A DNA stretch of 64,000 nt from an uncultured Lachnospiraceae bacterium (GCA_910585345.1 CAJUDS010000009.1:49491-113490), one strand, 5' to 3'; positions 25,644-35,113 are shown, counted from the stretch's first letter. Notes: generated by a model not told the origin, from the sequence alone. Made by a program: numbers and translations.

Positions 25644-27572
25644 CTATTCTCCAAGCAGAGAAAGGATTCCCTGCTGGCTCTGGTTGGCTTGCGCCAGCAT
25701 CGCCTGCCCCGCCTGGTCCAGTATATTGTGAATGGAAAACTGCACCATTGTTTTCGCCATATCGGTATCCCGGATCAGTGATTCTGCAGCTGTCGTATTT
25801 TCCACGACATTATCCAGGTTGGCAATCGTATGCTCCAAACGGTTCTGGTAGGATCCGAAAAGACTTCTCTGCGCAGAAACCATATGCAGCGCAGTCCCCA
25901 CCGAATCGATAGCCCGCTCCGCGTCCCGCACCGTCAGCACATTCGTATCCTTCATGCCAAGATCAACGATGTTTAAATTTTCATAGGCAAGCTCAATCTT
26001 ATTGTCAAGCGCGCTTTCCGCACCTGCATGGATTCTGAGATTAATCACATCATTGTTTTCATATACCGTTTGATAAACCGCTTTCTCAGACTGCTGAGCG
26101 CTGTTCCTTGCATAACTCCACGCAGTCATACTGGAATTCCAACCGCCATCGTCAATATCGATACCTGTCAGACTGCTGAGCTTCTGTTGAATGCTTGCCT
26201 GCGTATCTGTCTGTGAAATCGGAACATTCATTGTCAGAGTCCCCAGATTTTGCCTTCCCGGCTCTTTGTCTTCGCATGTCCAGCCATTTTGCGCCACCAG
26301 ATCGAAATAGATCGTTACCCAGCCGCCGTACTGGTCATTTTTCAGCGCCTGTTGCCCTGCGTTATCAATCGATCCGCCTATGGAATCTAAACTGCCGTTG
26401 GGAGGAGTCGGCGTATAATAGTATGTGCTCTTGTATGGCGTTCCATCCGTATAGTAAGCCCATTTCCACCAGATATTCTCTCCATAGCTGTCCTGATGGG
26501 AGGCAGGATAATCGCCATGATACCGGACATAATCTACTTCTGCCTTTACCGTTCCGATATTCGGCATCGTAAACGTAAACTCCCATGGATCGCCGCTGTT
26601 GCCCGTCACCGGATTGCTTGTAATATTTTGATAATTATTAATGCCTTCAATATATTTGCTGTCCGTATGATTTTCAAAATCGCGGCCGGAAATCAGCAGT
26701 GCATCATAATCGATATTGGCGGAAAAGCTGATGTTGTTATTTTCCGCAGGATGTTCCGTCACCCGCTCCGGCGTATTTTCCGTGTTACCTATAAAAGTGC
26801 CATTTACTATATTGATTGCATCCTGCAGCGTCGCGCCTTCGTTGACTGTAAAACTATACTGCATCTCAATACCCTGCACTTCCGGGTGCGCTGTCAAATC
26901 CATATGTTGTTTTAAGTCTATGGTATAATCTCCGACCAGATCATCCTTCCAGTCAATTAAACTACTTTCGTAGGTATTGCCGTTATAGGCCCGCCAACTC
27001 ACTTTGATCCCATTTTCGTCCGCGCTTAACTGATAGCCGCTTTCCGGGAAAGCCGCTTTGTTGGTATTGGTGACCGTACTACTGACAAACTTCTGATCGA
27101 CCTGAACCAAAGGAATCCTGATACGGTCCACTTCAATCTGCCGCTCACCCGACGGATGCCGCCAAATATGATGCTCGTTATATTTTGTCGTCGTAAAAAC
27201 CCGGTTGATTTCCTCTTTTAGCTGCTGGATTTCCTGGTTGATAGCGACCCTGTCTTCTACAGAGTTTGTACCGTTCGCCGCTTTCACCGAGAGCTCATTG
27301 ACCCGCTGCAGCATCTCCTGCACTTCCGCCAGCGCGCCATCCGCCACCTGTACATAAGATACGCCGTCCTGCGCATTGACAGAAGCCTGTTCCAGTCCTC
27401 TGATCTGCTTTCTCATCTTCTCCGAAATCGCCAGGCCGGAAGCATCGTCCGCCGCTCTGTTGACCTGATAACCGGAAGAGAGCTTTTCCGTCAGCTTTGC
27501 CTTTTTCTGCGTATTGATATTCAATTGCCTCTGGGCGTTGATAGCCGTCATATTATGGACGATCGATGCCAT
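25644..27572 (-). CDS. flagellin
   Basis: This is the structural subunit of the flagellar filament. Residues 1-150 form the conserved D0/D1 region (MASIVHNMTAINAQRQL, LSSGYQVNRAADDASGLAIS, LQRVNELSVKAANGTNS) and the last 110 residues form the matching C-terminal D1/D0 coils (SLIRDTDMAKTMVQFS). Between them is a large variable region of about 380 residues that would form the surface-exposed D2/D3 domains. The total of 642 residues is long for a flagellin. GGAGGG is 7 bases before the ATG. No other flagellar gene is nearby. A promoter was not identified with confidence. Confidence 0.97.
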   Translation of the reverse strand: MASIVHNMTAINAQRQLNINTQKKAKLTEKLSSGYQVNRAADDASGLAISEKMRKQIRGLEQASVNAQDGVSYVQVADGALAEVQEMLQRVNELSVKAANGTNSVEDRVAINQEIQQLKEEINRVFTTTKYNEHHIWRHPSGERQIEVDRIRIPLVQVDQKFVSSTVTNTNKAAFPESGYQLSADENGIKVSWRAYNGNTYESSLIDWKDDLVGDYTIDLKQHMDLTAHPEVQGIEMQYSFTVNEGATLQDAINIVNGTFIGNTENTPERVTEHPAENNNISFSANIDYDALLISGRDFENHTDSKYIEGINNYQNITSNPVTGNSGDPWEFTFTMPNIGTVKAEVDYVRYHGDYPASHQDSYGENIWWKWAYYTDGTPYKSTYYYTPTPPNGSLDSIGGSIDNAGQQALKNDQYGGWVTIYFDLVAQNGWTCEDKEPGRQNLGTLTMNVPISQTDTQASIQQKLSSLTGIDIDDGGWNSSMTAWSYARNSAQQSEKAVYQTVYENNDVINLRIHAGAESALDNKIELAYENLNIVDLGMKDTNVLTVRDAERAIDSVGTALHMVSAQRSLFGSYQNRLEHTIANLDNVVENTTAAESLIRDTDMAKTMVQFSIHNILDQAGQAMLAQANQSQQGILSLLGE

Positions 27573-27746
27573 ATAATATCCCTCCGCATTGCAGCCTCAC
27601 TTTAGTGTATGAATATATAGAGTATAACATATCTGCCTATCCCCCACAATCACAATTTATGCGTCTTGCAGAGAAATTACCCTTCTGCGGTACGGCACAG
27701 ACACCGTATTCATGTTTCCCCTTACTGCAGGACGTAAATGCAAAAG

Positions 27747-27788
27747 GGTAAAAAAGTAGCCATTTGCAAAGAGGCAAATAGCTACTTT
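27747..27788 (-). terminator. terminator upstream of flagellin
   Basis: Arms 27753-27767 and 27774-27788 pair with one mismatch, and on the minus strand TTTTTTACCC follows. It lies about 160 bases past the stop of the secreted-protein gene. The gap 27573-27947 holds this hairpin and the flagellin leader; I see no gene in it. Confidence 0.75.
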
Positions 27789-27947
27789 CAGGTACTTTTT
27801 CAAGTCTGTCATCTGGTTTTTTCGTAAATCGACTCGTTTTCCGTATCATCTTACACGATAATCGTCCTATATGCCTCCATTTTCTTCCCAGTTACAATAG
27901 ATATAGTCACTTTTTTACCCTTTACCACTATATATTGTGTTGTTAGC

Positions 27948-28586
27948 TTAATACCTTGTCAAAAAATAGTCCGCTTTCGCAAGCTCACTGCGGGAAATCT
28001 TTCTTCCCCAGTGCACCGCATTGTTGAAGTTTCCTTCCGCCACGGTCACGCTGTCCGGATGCACCTCCAAAATAATTACCGAATGCCTGTCTCCATCCAG
28101 CCTGGCAATATCCCCTGTCCGTACCTCCCCGGCGTCATGGTATACCCGTGCACGCGCGGTGCCAAATGCAGCGTCACTGAGCATAAATGCAAAGCCTGCG
28201 CATCCATAGCCGCCTGCATAGATTCCGCCGTTCCATGCATAGTAATTGTCATTATTCCACCTGGTTCCGTCCGGATAGGCTTCCTGCAGCGCATACATGG
28301 CATTTCTCGCAGCATCTTCTGCAGAAACGGCATCACTGGATGTCTTATCTTCCATTTCATAGGGCAGTCTGCCTTCCGCCTGCCCGAATGCCATATAATG
28401 CTGGAACAATACACCTGCATCCGCTCCAAATACTGCCACGACATCCGGATTGTGCGCCGCATAATATTCCGCGTCAAACACAACGCCATTGACCGCAGCC
28501 GGTTCCGCCCGTACTGTCATCACACAACCGGATACCATCACTGCTGCTGCCGCAAAAGCCGCCACCTTTCTTAAATTTTTCTTCAT
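27948..28586 (-). CDS. secreted/lipoprotein cysteine-hydrolase-like protein
   Basis: The product is not a recognised named protein. It begins with a signal peptide (MKKNLRKVAAFAAAAVMV) followed by VSGC, which could be a lipobox; cleavage after VRA by signal peptidase I is the alternative. Residues about 38-75 form a repeat-like unit (AEYYAAHNPDVVAVFG, FQHYMAFGQAEGR) often seen in Lachnospiraceae surface proteins. The remainder resembles a CHAP or NlpC/P60-type papain fold, with a Cys in GYGCAGFAFML and a His in GDRHSVIILEV. A cell-wall peptidase role is plausible but unproven. It is divergent from queT. Confidence 0.8.
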   Translation of the reverse strand: MKKNLRKVAAFAAAAVMVSGCVMTVRAEPAAVNGVVFDAEYYAAHNPDVVAVFGADAGVLFQHYMAFGQAEGRLPYEMEDKTSSDAVSAEDAARNAMYALQEAYPDGTRWNNDNYYAWNGGIYAGGYGCAGFAFMLSDAAFGTARARVYHDAGEVRTGDIARLDGDRHSVIILEVHPDSVTVAEGNFNNAVHWGRKISRSELAKADYFLTRY

Positions 28587-28617
28587 CTTACCTTTCCCTT
28601 TCTCTCATCTGTTTTTG

Positions 28618-28640
28618 CCCGCCCAAAATTTAGGCGGGAC
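28618..28640. other. inverted repeat ahead of the queT promoter
   Basis: CCCGCC and GGCGGG flank AAAATTTA directly upstream of the -35 box at 28641. No T run follows on either strand within the right distance, so it does not look like a terminator. It could be an operator. Confidence 0.35.
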
Positions 28641-28668
28641 TTGACTTTTTCCTACTTCTTATTATAAT
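28641..28668 (+). promoter_or_regulatory. strong sigma-A promoter of queT leader
   Basis: TTGACT (28641-28646) and perfect TATAAT (28663-28668) have a 16-base spacer. The transcript would start near 28675, leaving an untranslated leader of about 240 bases. Confidence 0.75.
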
Positions 28669-28674
28669 AAATAT

Positions 28675-28915
28675 TCGGAAAACCTTTGAAAATCATCTCC
28701 CGCTGCTTTCGCCAATATCCGCTGCACAGCGATCTGGCATACCGCCTGTGGGAACGAAGGCTTTTCCATATTACAACGTCAGTTCGAGACCTTCCTGACG
28801 TCAGTTACAGGCAAAGCCCGCAACTGGCGCGGCGCTCATCGAGTTTTCGCTCATGCGGCTATGACGAAAATTCTACCCGCCGCCCGCGCAAAACAAAACT
28901 AAAGGAGAATGTTCT
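28675..28915 (+). promoter_or_regulatory. structured 5' leader of the QueT gene
   Basis: The leader contains the inverted repeat CGTCAG/CTGACG (about 28784-28806) and a long hairpin in which GAGTTTTCG plus TCAT pairs with ATGA plus CGAAAATTC (about 28847-28874). It ends with CAAAACAAAACTAAAGGAG. That A-rich CTAAAGG tail recalls preQ1-I riboswitches, and queT genes are often preQ1 controlled. I could not fold a canonical preQ1 aptamer, so ligand and class are uncertain. Confidence 0.35.
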
Positions 28916-29407
28916 ATGAAAAACAAAAAAGTACTGTTTCTGACACAGGCAGCCATGATCGCTGCCCTTTATGTAGTGTTGACGTTCATCGTCAATGCCT
29001 TCGGTCTGGCTTCAGGCGCCATACAGGTGCGCCTTTCCGAAATGCTTACGATTCTTCCCGCCTTCACTTCCGCCGCGGTTCCCGGTCTGTTCATCGGCTG
29101 CTTTTTAAGCAATCTGTTAACCGGATGCTGCATTTTGGATATTGTCATGGGAAGCCTTGCAACTCTAATTGGCGCCATAGGCGCCCGGCTTTTACGGAAA
29201 TACAAATTTCTTATCCCTGTTCCCACCATCGCCGCCAATGCCCTGATCGTTCCTTATGTGCTGACTTCCCCCTATGGCTACGGTCTTTCCGATGCCTGGG
29301 CATATCTGTTTATCACCGTTGGCGTCGGAGAAATTATCTCCTGCGGTATCCTCGGCATGGTTCTGTTTTTTACACTGCAGCGTTATGGAACCCGGATTTT
29401 CGGATGA
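28916..29407 (+). CDS. queT: QueT-family queuosine precursor transporter
   Basis: QueT proteins are the substrate-binding S components of ECF transporters predicted to import queuosine precursors such as preQ1. The 163-residue protein is almost wholly hydrophobic with about five to six membrane helices, starting with a short basic N-terminus. The family segments QVRLSEMLTILPAFT and GCFLSNLLTGCCILDIVMGS are clear. AAAGGAG is well placed before the ATG. No ECF ATPase genes are nearby, so it would rely on a shared energising module encoded elsewhere. Confidence 0.9.
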   Translation: MKNKKVLFLTQAAMIAALYVVLTFIVNAFGLASGAIQVRLSEMLTILPAFTSAAVPGLFIGCFLSNLLTGCCILDIVMGSLATLIGAIGARLLRKYKFLIPVPTIAANALIVPYVLTSPYGYGLSDAWAYLFITVGVGEIISCGILGMVLFFTLQRYGTRIFG

Positions 29408-29425
29408 CAATCTTTTTTTTACCGC

Positions 29426-31960
29426 TTATAGATCGCGAATGTATGTGATAAAGCTGTTGCCGTTCTCCTCAAACCACTCTTTGGAATCGTTCATTCCCTT
29501 TTTATATACCTCGCCTGTCAGCGGATCCATGAGAACGGTATTCAGCTCATTAAAACCGACGATCAGGACGGCAGTTCCATCATTCAGGGAGGCCAGTACC
29601 GGAATATCCCTGTTCACATAATATAAAACCGAATTTAAAGAGCAGCCTGACAACTCCAATACCTGTGACTCCGGCAGGTTATTCTCCAGGATCTCCACTG
29701 CGGTCATGCCCCGCTGCAGCATGTATGCCGTATTTCGTGCCACGCCCTCATAGGCCAGTATTGTGTCCAGACACACTGCCAGGCTGTTTCTTTCCTCATC
29801 CACCGACTCGCCGCTGATTTTCATGATCTGGTTTTTGATGCTTCTTTCGCCTGCTCTCCATACATACGCTCCTGCGTCATTGACCACAATACCTGAAATC
29901 TCCGTCCCTTTTGTCACAGCATTACCAGCATCCGTAAAGATTCCTTCTATTCCGCGGATACCATACACAAAATAATGTTCCGTATCCGCTTCTTCGGGTA
30001 TAATAGCCACTTCTCTGCCGCCTTCAAAAAGCACCTCTTTCGGCGTCAGAAATTTCATCCCTTTTTTATCAATATTTTTTTTAACGGCAATCTGTATCAC
30101 TGTTTCATACTCCTCCGTGATTGCTGCCTCTACAACATTATCCCCTCTTTCCACTTCTTCATTGTTCATAATCTGGTCTTCATCAACCGGCGTATACTGC
30201 ACCAGTTCTTCATTTTTCGCAACACGCTGCAGATTGATCTGATTATCTCTAATTTCTGCACCCACTACATAGATGCCCTTTTGGCTATACTTTTTTAATA
30301 TTTCATCATTTTCATTCTGAATGCGAATCTCATACATCGGAATGATTACTTCACCGCTTTTGTCTTTTTCAATATCTGACACTCGTGTCATTCCATAGAT
30401 CAAATCTTCCCCCATAAATCCCAGTGGCGATAGAAGAATAGTATTCCCCTGTTTCATCTTGGTTTGCTTCTTGGTGCTGAGATTCAAAAGCGTCAATTCG
30501 CTTCCTTCCGCATTCTCTCCACTTTTCCATGCGATCATCAAATTGCTGTCCGATATTTTATAACTGTCTTCCCGCAAATCCGCGACAATTGTTCTGTAAC
30601 TTTTATTTTCCAGATCCACTTCATAGACACTGCCTGCAAGCATCAAATACAGATGATTGTCATTATCCACATAAGAAAGCTGTTCCACATCGGCCCGCAC
30701 CCGTTCATAAGAACGGTTATCCGGTATAAACACCTCTTCCTCGATCGTATTCAGCATACTGTTATAATAATAAGCCTGAATGCCGACTTCTCCCTCATGT
30801 CTACCTCTGTTCATATAACCATATACAAGAAACTGCACATTTTCCGTTTCATCGACATTCAGTATTTTAATGCCATGCGACGGATACAATGTTCTGCGGT
30901 CGGCATTGTCTTCATCATAAAACCCAAACAGATATGCAAATTTATTATCGCTGATATTATAACTGTACAGACGGTTTTCGTTGACAAATGCCAGCACATT
31001 CCCCCCGTCACTTTCTGCCATTTCCACATCGCGGTCATTGATACCAAGCATAATTTTATTATTGGCAAACAAAGCTTCCGATTCCTGCTTAAATATCTGG
31101 TGCATATCCCGCTGGTAATTAAGCAGATAGATGCGTTCTTCCGTATAGCGGATCCGAAAATATTCCTCTACATTATAATAATTCTTTTCGCTGCCCGCTC
31201 CGGTACTCACCATAAACGATACGTTTACATTCGCCGTTGAAGGACCCAGCTCTTTAATAGAATACGTTGGTTCCACTTCCTGCGTCACATGCAGATCTCC
31301 CCACGTAATCTGTTGAAAACTGCTGTGAATATCGACATAGCTGTATGTGCTGTTGTCCCCTTCAGAATTGGATTCCAAATATTTCGTCAAAGATTCCGCC
31401 GCTTCCTTATCAAATGTTTTATTATGAAAATCTTTCACAAATTCCAGCTTTTCTTCCACATGATAATCATCCGCCTGTATAATCCTTGTATAGTAGCGGA
31501 TGATCCTGCCCTCGTCGTCCTCCAGCAAAAGAATTAAATTATACTCTGTATTGTCTTCTATCAGATCCTTCACTGTAAAAGACAGAAAAATTCTGTCTTC
31601 CTCCTCCGTATACTGACTGATCTCGGTTGATTCTACAAGACGCTCTCCGTCAATACTCCTGACCTCAAACCCAATGCTTTTCACCGCGCATCCCATTTTT
31701 TCAACGGTAACGGATACCTTTCTCCCCTCTGCCAGCGGTGTAAGCGTATCCCGCATTGTACTGTCCTGCATTTCTTTTAAATAGCCGTGAAGACAGTTTA
31801 TCCTGTCATTCCCCTGCGCCATATAGAGCAGAGGGAGCGTGGCTTTTCCCATTTCCACTGTCATGTCTGTATTGCCCTGGTTCATAAAGCCGCTTACAAT
31901 AAACAGTGAGATAAAAAATGTGGCGAGCCATACCACAACCTGCAAAATAATTTTTTTCAT
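29426..31960 (-). CDS. membrane-anchored protein with C39-like C-terminal domain
   Basis: I do not recognise a named family for this 844-residue protein. One N-terminal transmembrane helix (residues 4-24) anchors it, and the rest should be outside the cell. The middle has repeated short strands ending in segments such as RLYSYNISDNKFAYLFG and SVYEVDLENKSYRTIV, reminiscent of a beta-propeller. The last 120 residues resemble a C39-like papain fold: Cys730 in SLAVCLDTILAYEG and Asp812 in VLMDPLTGEVY. The expected His is replaced (Thr796-Ala797 in DGTAVLIVGF), so it may be a non-catalytic pseudo-peptidase. It starts 6 bases downstream of a methyltransferase gene and is probably co-transcribed with it. 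Confidence 0.75.
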   Translation of the reverse strand: MKKIILQVVVWLATFFISLFIVSGFMNQGNTDMTVEMGKATLPLLYMAQGNDRINCLHGYLKEMQDSTMRDTLTPLAEGRKVSVTVEKMGCAVKSIGFEVRSIDGERLVESTEISQYTEEEDRIFLSFTVKDLIEDNTEYNLILLLEDDEGRIIRYYTRIIQADDYHVEEKLEFVKDFHNKTFDKEAAESLTKYLESNSEGDNSTYSYVDIHSSFQQITWGDLHVTQEVEPTYSIKELGPSTANVNVSFMVSTGAGSEKNYYNVEEYFRIRYTEERIYLLNYQRDMHQIFKQESEALFANNKIMLGINDRDVEMAESDGGNVLAFVNENRLYSYNISDNKFAYLFGFYDEDNADRRTLYPSHGIKILNVDETENVQFLVYGYMNRGRHEGEVGIQAYYYNSMLNTIEEEVFIPDNRSYERVRADVEQLSYVDNDNHLYLMLAGSVYEVDLENKSYRTIVADLREDSYKISDSNLMIAWKSGENAEGSELTLLNLSTKKQTKMKQGNTILLSPLGFMGEDLIYGMTRVSDIEKDKSGEVIIPMYEIRIQNENDEILKKYSQKGIYVVGAEIRDNQINLQRVAKNEELVQYTPVDEDQIMNNEEVERGDNVVEAAITEEYETVIQIAVKKNIDKKGMKFLTPKEVLFEGGREVAIIPEEADTEHYFVYGIRGIEGIFTDAGNAVTKGTEISGIVVNDAGAYVWRAGERSIKNQIMKISGESVDEERNSLAVCLDTILAYEGVARNTAYMLQRGMTAVEILENNLPESQVLELSGCSLNSVLYYVNRDIPVLASLNDGTAVLIVGFNELNTVLMDPLTGEVYKKGMNDSKEWFEENGNSFITYIRDL

Positions 31961-31966
31961 AAAATG

Positions 31967-33136
31967 TTACTCCTGAAAAAGTTTCGCCAATGTCGGCTGC
32001 ACCTGTAAAAATTCCATACACGCTGCCGTCTGTTCTTCTTTCCTGCGCCGGTATTGCCGCTCTGCGTCATCATTGCAGCCACGCCGCCGCTTCACACAAC
32101 GAAGCATTATATTTTTCGGCGTATGTTCCATATCAATAAACTCCAGGATTTGTACGTCATAGCCTTTCGCCTCAAGCAGTTGGCCACGCAGAGCATCCGT
32201 AAACAGAGCCGCTGCCCGTTCCTTGATCAGGCCATAAGAAAATATCTCCTGCAGGGGCGCGCACTGCATCTGTGCGTTCAATTCATGTTGACAGCAAGGC
32301 ACGCAGAGAATCACCTCCGCACCCCATTTCACCGCTTTCTCCAATGCATAGTCCGTAGCAGTATCGCACGCATGAAGCGTTACCACCATATCCACCCGGC
32401 CCGTCTGCATATAGTCCTTTATATCTCCCTGATGAAAATGCAGATTTTCGTATCCATATTTTGCGCTTAAACGGCTGCAGGTATCAATCACGTCCGCTTT
32501 CCGGTCCAGACCGTTAATCTCCACATCATATTGTTTTAACACCTTCAGATAATAATACATAGCAAAAGTTAAATAAGATTTCCCGCAGCCGAAATCGATT
32601 ATTTTCACAGGCCGTTCCGAAGGAAAAGAAGGTAAGACATCCTCAATAAACTCCAAAAAACGGTTAATCTGTTTAAATTTATTAAATTTATCTTTTATTA
32701 TATGTCCCTTTGCCGTCTGTATGCCCAAATCCTGTAAAAATCCAACAGGCACATTTTCATCCAGTATATACTTTTTCTTTCTGTTATGTTCTGGTTCCGG
32801 CAGACATATCTGCGCCGCTTTCTTTTTCTTCAAAGTCAGATTGCCTTTTCTTCCTATAAGAGCAGTTGCCTGCCATCCCCGCGCCCGTATTTCCACCTGT
32901 CTGAATCCGGTTTCCGCTTCATATATAACATTCGTTATTAATTTGTCTGCCGGTACATTTTCGTGAAATACCTGCGTCCCAATAAACCTGCTCTCCTGAT
33001 ATAGCAATTCTCCTCTGATCATAACGGGACGTACTTTTATCTTTTGTACACCTTCTTTTCTACGGGGATTGCTGACTACAATCTGATACAAGCCATCTGT
33101 CAAACACTGCTCCAATACTTTTTTAAGCTGTTCCAT
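31967..33136 (-). CDS. SAM-dependent methyltransferase (Methyltransf_32 type)
   Basis: The central part is a class I methyltransferase: SAM-binding motif VKIIDFGCGKSYLTFAMYYY, acidic motif INGLDRKADVI, and VTLHACDTATDYALEK, which is typical of the Methyltransf_32 group. About 150 residues precede the fold (substrate-recognition part, unknown) and a basic tail follows. The substrate is unknown; RNA is a reasonable guess. A GTG at 33160 is possible, but the ATG at 33136 has AGGGA 5 bases upstream and is preferred (389 residues). It is followed at 6 bases by the C39-like membrane protein. Confidence 0.85.
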   Translation of the reverse strand: MEQLKKVLEQCLTDGLYQIVVSNPRRKEGVQKIKVRPVMIRGELLYQESRFIGTQVFHENVPADKLITNVIYEAETGFRQVEIRARGWQATALIGRKGNLTLKKKKAAQICLPEPEHNRKKKYILDENVPVGFLQDLGIQTAKGHIIKDKFNKFKQINRFLEFIEDVLPSFPSERPVKIIDFGCGKSYLTFAMYYYLKVLKQYDVEINGLDRKADVIDTCSRLSAKYGYENLHFHQGDIKDYMQTGRVDMVVTLHACDTATDYALEKAVKWGAEVILCVPCCQHELNAQMQCAPLQEIFSYGLIKERAAALFTDALRGQLLEAKGYDVQILEFIDMEHTPKNIMLRCVKRRRGCNDDAERQYRRRKEEQTAACMEFLQVQPTLAKLFQE

Positions 33137-33376
33137 CCTGTCCCTGCTCTCCTGCTGCACACCTGATCTATATTTTCCATTTTCTTACTATTTTACTGTG
33201 TTTCACATCAAAGGACAACCGGAATTTTAAAATGAATTTTCCTAAGATTTTCTTAATATCCCTTTTCTTTGCACCAATAGTGTTATAATCTTGATATAAC
33301 CTTTTGAATTGTATCTGTTTATCAGCAATAAATATTGGTTATTAAATATTAAATTAACATTAAATAAGAGGTTTCT

Positions 33377-35071
33377 ATGGCAAAAAAATTATTTTTTAAG
33401 CTTATTTATTCTCACCTTTATCATTTTCCGGCAACACTGGGCGCTATCTGGCTTTTTACCTTAATCCTCACTTTCTCCCTGTATCACAGTCTGGAAGAGG
33501 AAATCGGACTCGTTCTGCTGTTTTTATTCTTTTATGGTTCTGGCAGTTTTCTCATCGAATCTATCTTTTTGCGAAAAGCGCGTTCAAAATATTTTTATGC
33601 GCTCATTGTCTGCAATCTGATTCCATCCTCGCTGTTCGTCTTTTTGTCCAAAACCATCGAATATGAATATTTCAACGACTACTTTTTTTCCTATTGCGCC
33701 TGTTATTTTTTGATCCCGTTTTGTCTTAGCATCTATTTCTGCCACAGGAAACTAGCCTGCTCTTTTGAAGAATACCTCATTCGTGTATTCAGCAAAACGC
33801 TGCGCTATTGTATCACCTGGTTCGTCCTCTTAATCGGCATTAGTATCATAACCGGCATGGCAGGCGGTTTATTTCATCTCGATTATACAATCATGATATC
33901 CGCCCAACTGCTGTTATTCGGAATGTATTTTATGTCTTCCTTTCTGCTGTCCTTCTATCCCGAACAACCGGAAGACAGCCTTCTGATTAATGTCCTCGTC
34001 AAATACATATTTACCGCAATCGTAATTACCGCCTATCTTATCATCTATGCCTATATGCTGAAAATACTGATCCTTTGGGAAATTCCAGTTAATGCCATTT
34101 TTCGGATTACCGCATTACTATTTGTCGTGACCATTCCTACTTGTATTATGAACAAATATTATCAGGAGAACCGCCTGCTTTCACGTATCACCAGATGGCT
34201 GCCTGCTCTCTTTTTGCCGTTTTTCCCTCTTCAGGTTTATTCCATCGGTGTCCGCATCTATGAAAACGGAGTCACACCAATGCGCTATGCCGCTGTGGCT
34301 CTGCTCATTTTTGAATGCCTGACGCTGTTCCTATACTATTTCAAGCCTTCCCATCTTCATCTTCTGTTGATAACAGCAGTTATTTTTATATTTATTGCTG
34401 GGGTTATGCCAATTGTCAACATGAACTATATCTCTTTTCTTAACCAAAAGCAGATTGTCGCCCGTTATCTGTCGCTGCCTGAAAAAGAACGGCTGACAAT
34501 CGTCTCCGCGCGGAAGAATCCGAATCCGTCTGCCAGCCGCCAGGAAAAAGTGGCTGACCGGGTATATGGGGCTTATTGTTATCTGCAATACGACTATTAT
34601 GGCTGCCCTTGGCTTGACCAGCTTTCCACTGCTGACCGCAACTGCCTGGAAGTGCTGAACCTTTCTCCCTTCGATGACTATACTGACTCTATTATCAATT
34701 TTCATGGCGGCATATCGCCGTCCGCCGTGATTGACGTGTCAGAATACCAGTATTGTTATCCCGTGAAAGTGTCGATAAGAGCGCCAATAGACGAAGGAAA
34801 CGGTGAGAACTCCCAAATCCCTCTGTCCGCTTATCCTCTGTTGTCAGCACAACAGCCGGAATTAACGATCGATCTCATCAAATTATTTGATTTTTACAGA
34901 AAACACGCAGATGAAAGCCATTCCATCCAATCCTGTCTGAAGGAGCATCGTACATATGAGGTAGATGCCACACATACGCTCTGGCTGCAGGAATTATCCT
35001 TCAATTATGACCAGAATGGCGACTGCTACACTTACTTCCTGATTAGTGGATATCTATTAGAAAAGGAATGA
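33377..35071 (+). CDS. DUF4153 membrane protein
   Basis: This 564-residue protein belongs to the DUF4153 family of unknown function. About ten to eleven transmembrane helices occupy residues 1-355, with the family segment VRIYENGVTPMRYAAVAL near residue 295. A soluble domain of about 200 residues, rich in aromatic residues, follows and probably lies outside the membrane. The ATG follows AAGAGG. It is a single gene, convergent with the atp operon, and shares the hairpin downstream. No enzymatic motif is visible. Confidence 0.85.
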   Translation: MAKKLFFKLIYSHLYHFPATLGAIWLFTLILTFSLYHSLEEEIGLVLLFLFFYGSGSFLIESIFLRKARSKYFYALIVCNLIPSSLFVFLSKTIEYEYFNDYFFSYCACYFLIPFCLSIYFCHRKLACSFEEYLIRVFSKTLRYCITWFVLLIGISIITGMAGGLFHLDYTIMISAQLLLFGMYFMSSFLLSFYPEQPEDSLLINVLVKYIFTAIVITAYLIIYAYMLKILILWEIPVNAIFRITALLFVVTIPTCIMNKYYQENRLLSRITRWLPALFLPFFPLQVYSIGVRIYENGVTPMRYAAVALLIFECLTLFLYYFKPSHLHLLLITAVIFIFIAGVMPIVNMNYISFLNQKQIVARYLSLPEKERLTIVSARKNPNPSASRQEKVADRVYGAYCYLQYDYYGCPWLDQLSTADRNCLEVLNLSPFDDYTDSIINFHGGISPSAVIDVSEYQYCYPVKVSIRAPIDEGNGENSQIPLSAYPLLSAQQPELTIDLIKLFDFYRKHADESHSIQSCLKEHRTYEVDATHTLWLQELSFNYDQNGDCYTYFLISGYLLEKE

Positions 35072-35113
35072 TTATTGTTTCATTACAATTTATTTTATTT
35101 TTAACTTCCAAAA

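Noticed and set aside
27573..27947. c-di-GMP (GEMM) riboswitch in the flagellin leader
   Set aside because: The hallmark tetraloop-receptor and conserved core strings of GEMM-I and the GEMM-II core were not found on the minus strand; only an intrinsic terminator is clear.
28847..28912. Canonical preQ1-I aptamer before queT
   Set aside because: The tail resembles it, but no P1 stem with the GGTTC and ACCC strands and the matching loop could be drawn; it is left as an unassigned leader.
30464..31240. Long plus-strand open frame antisense to the C39-like membrane protein gene
   Set aside because: It has no Shine-Dalgarno, an unnatural composition rich in His, Ile and Phe, and mirrors the codon pattern of the minus-strand gene. 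Similar shadows under ileS, mfd and the atp genes were also left out.
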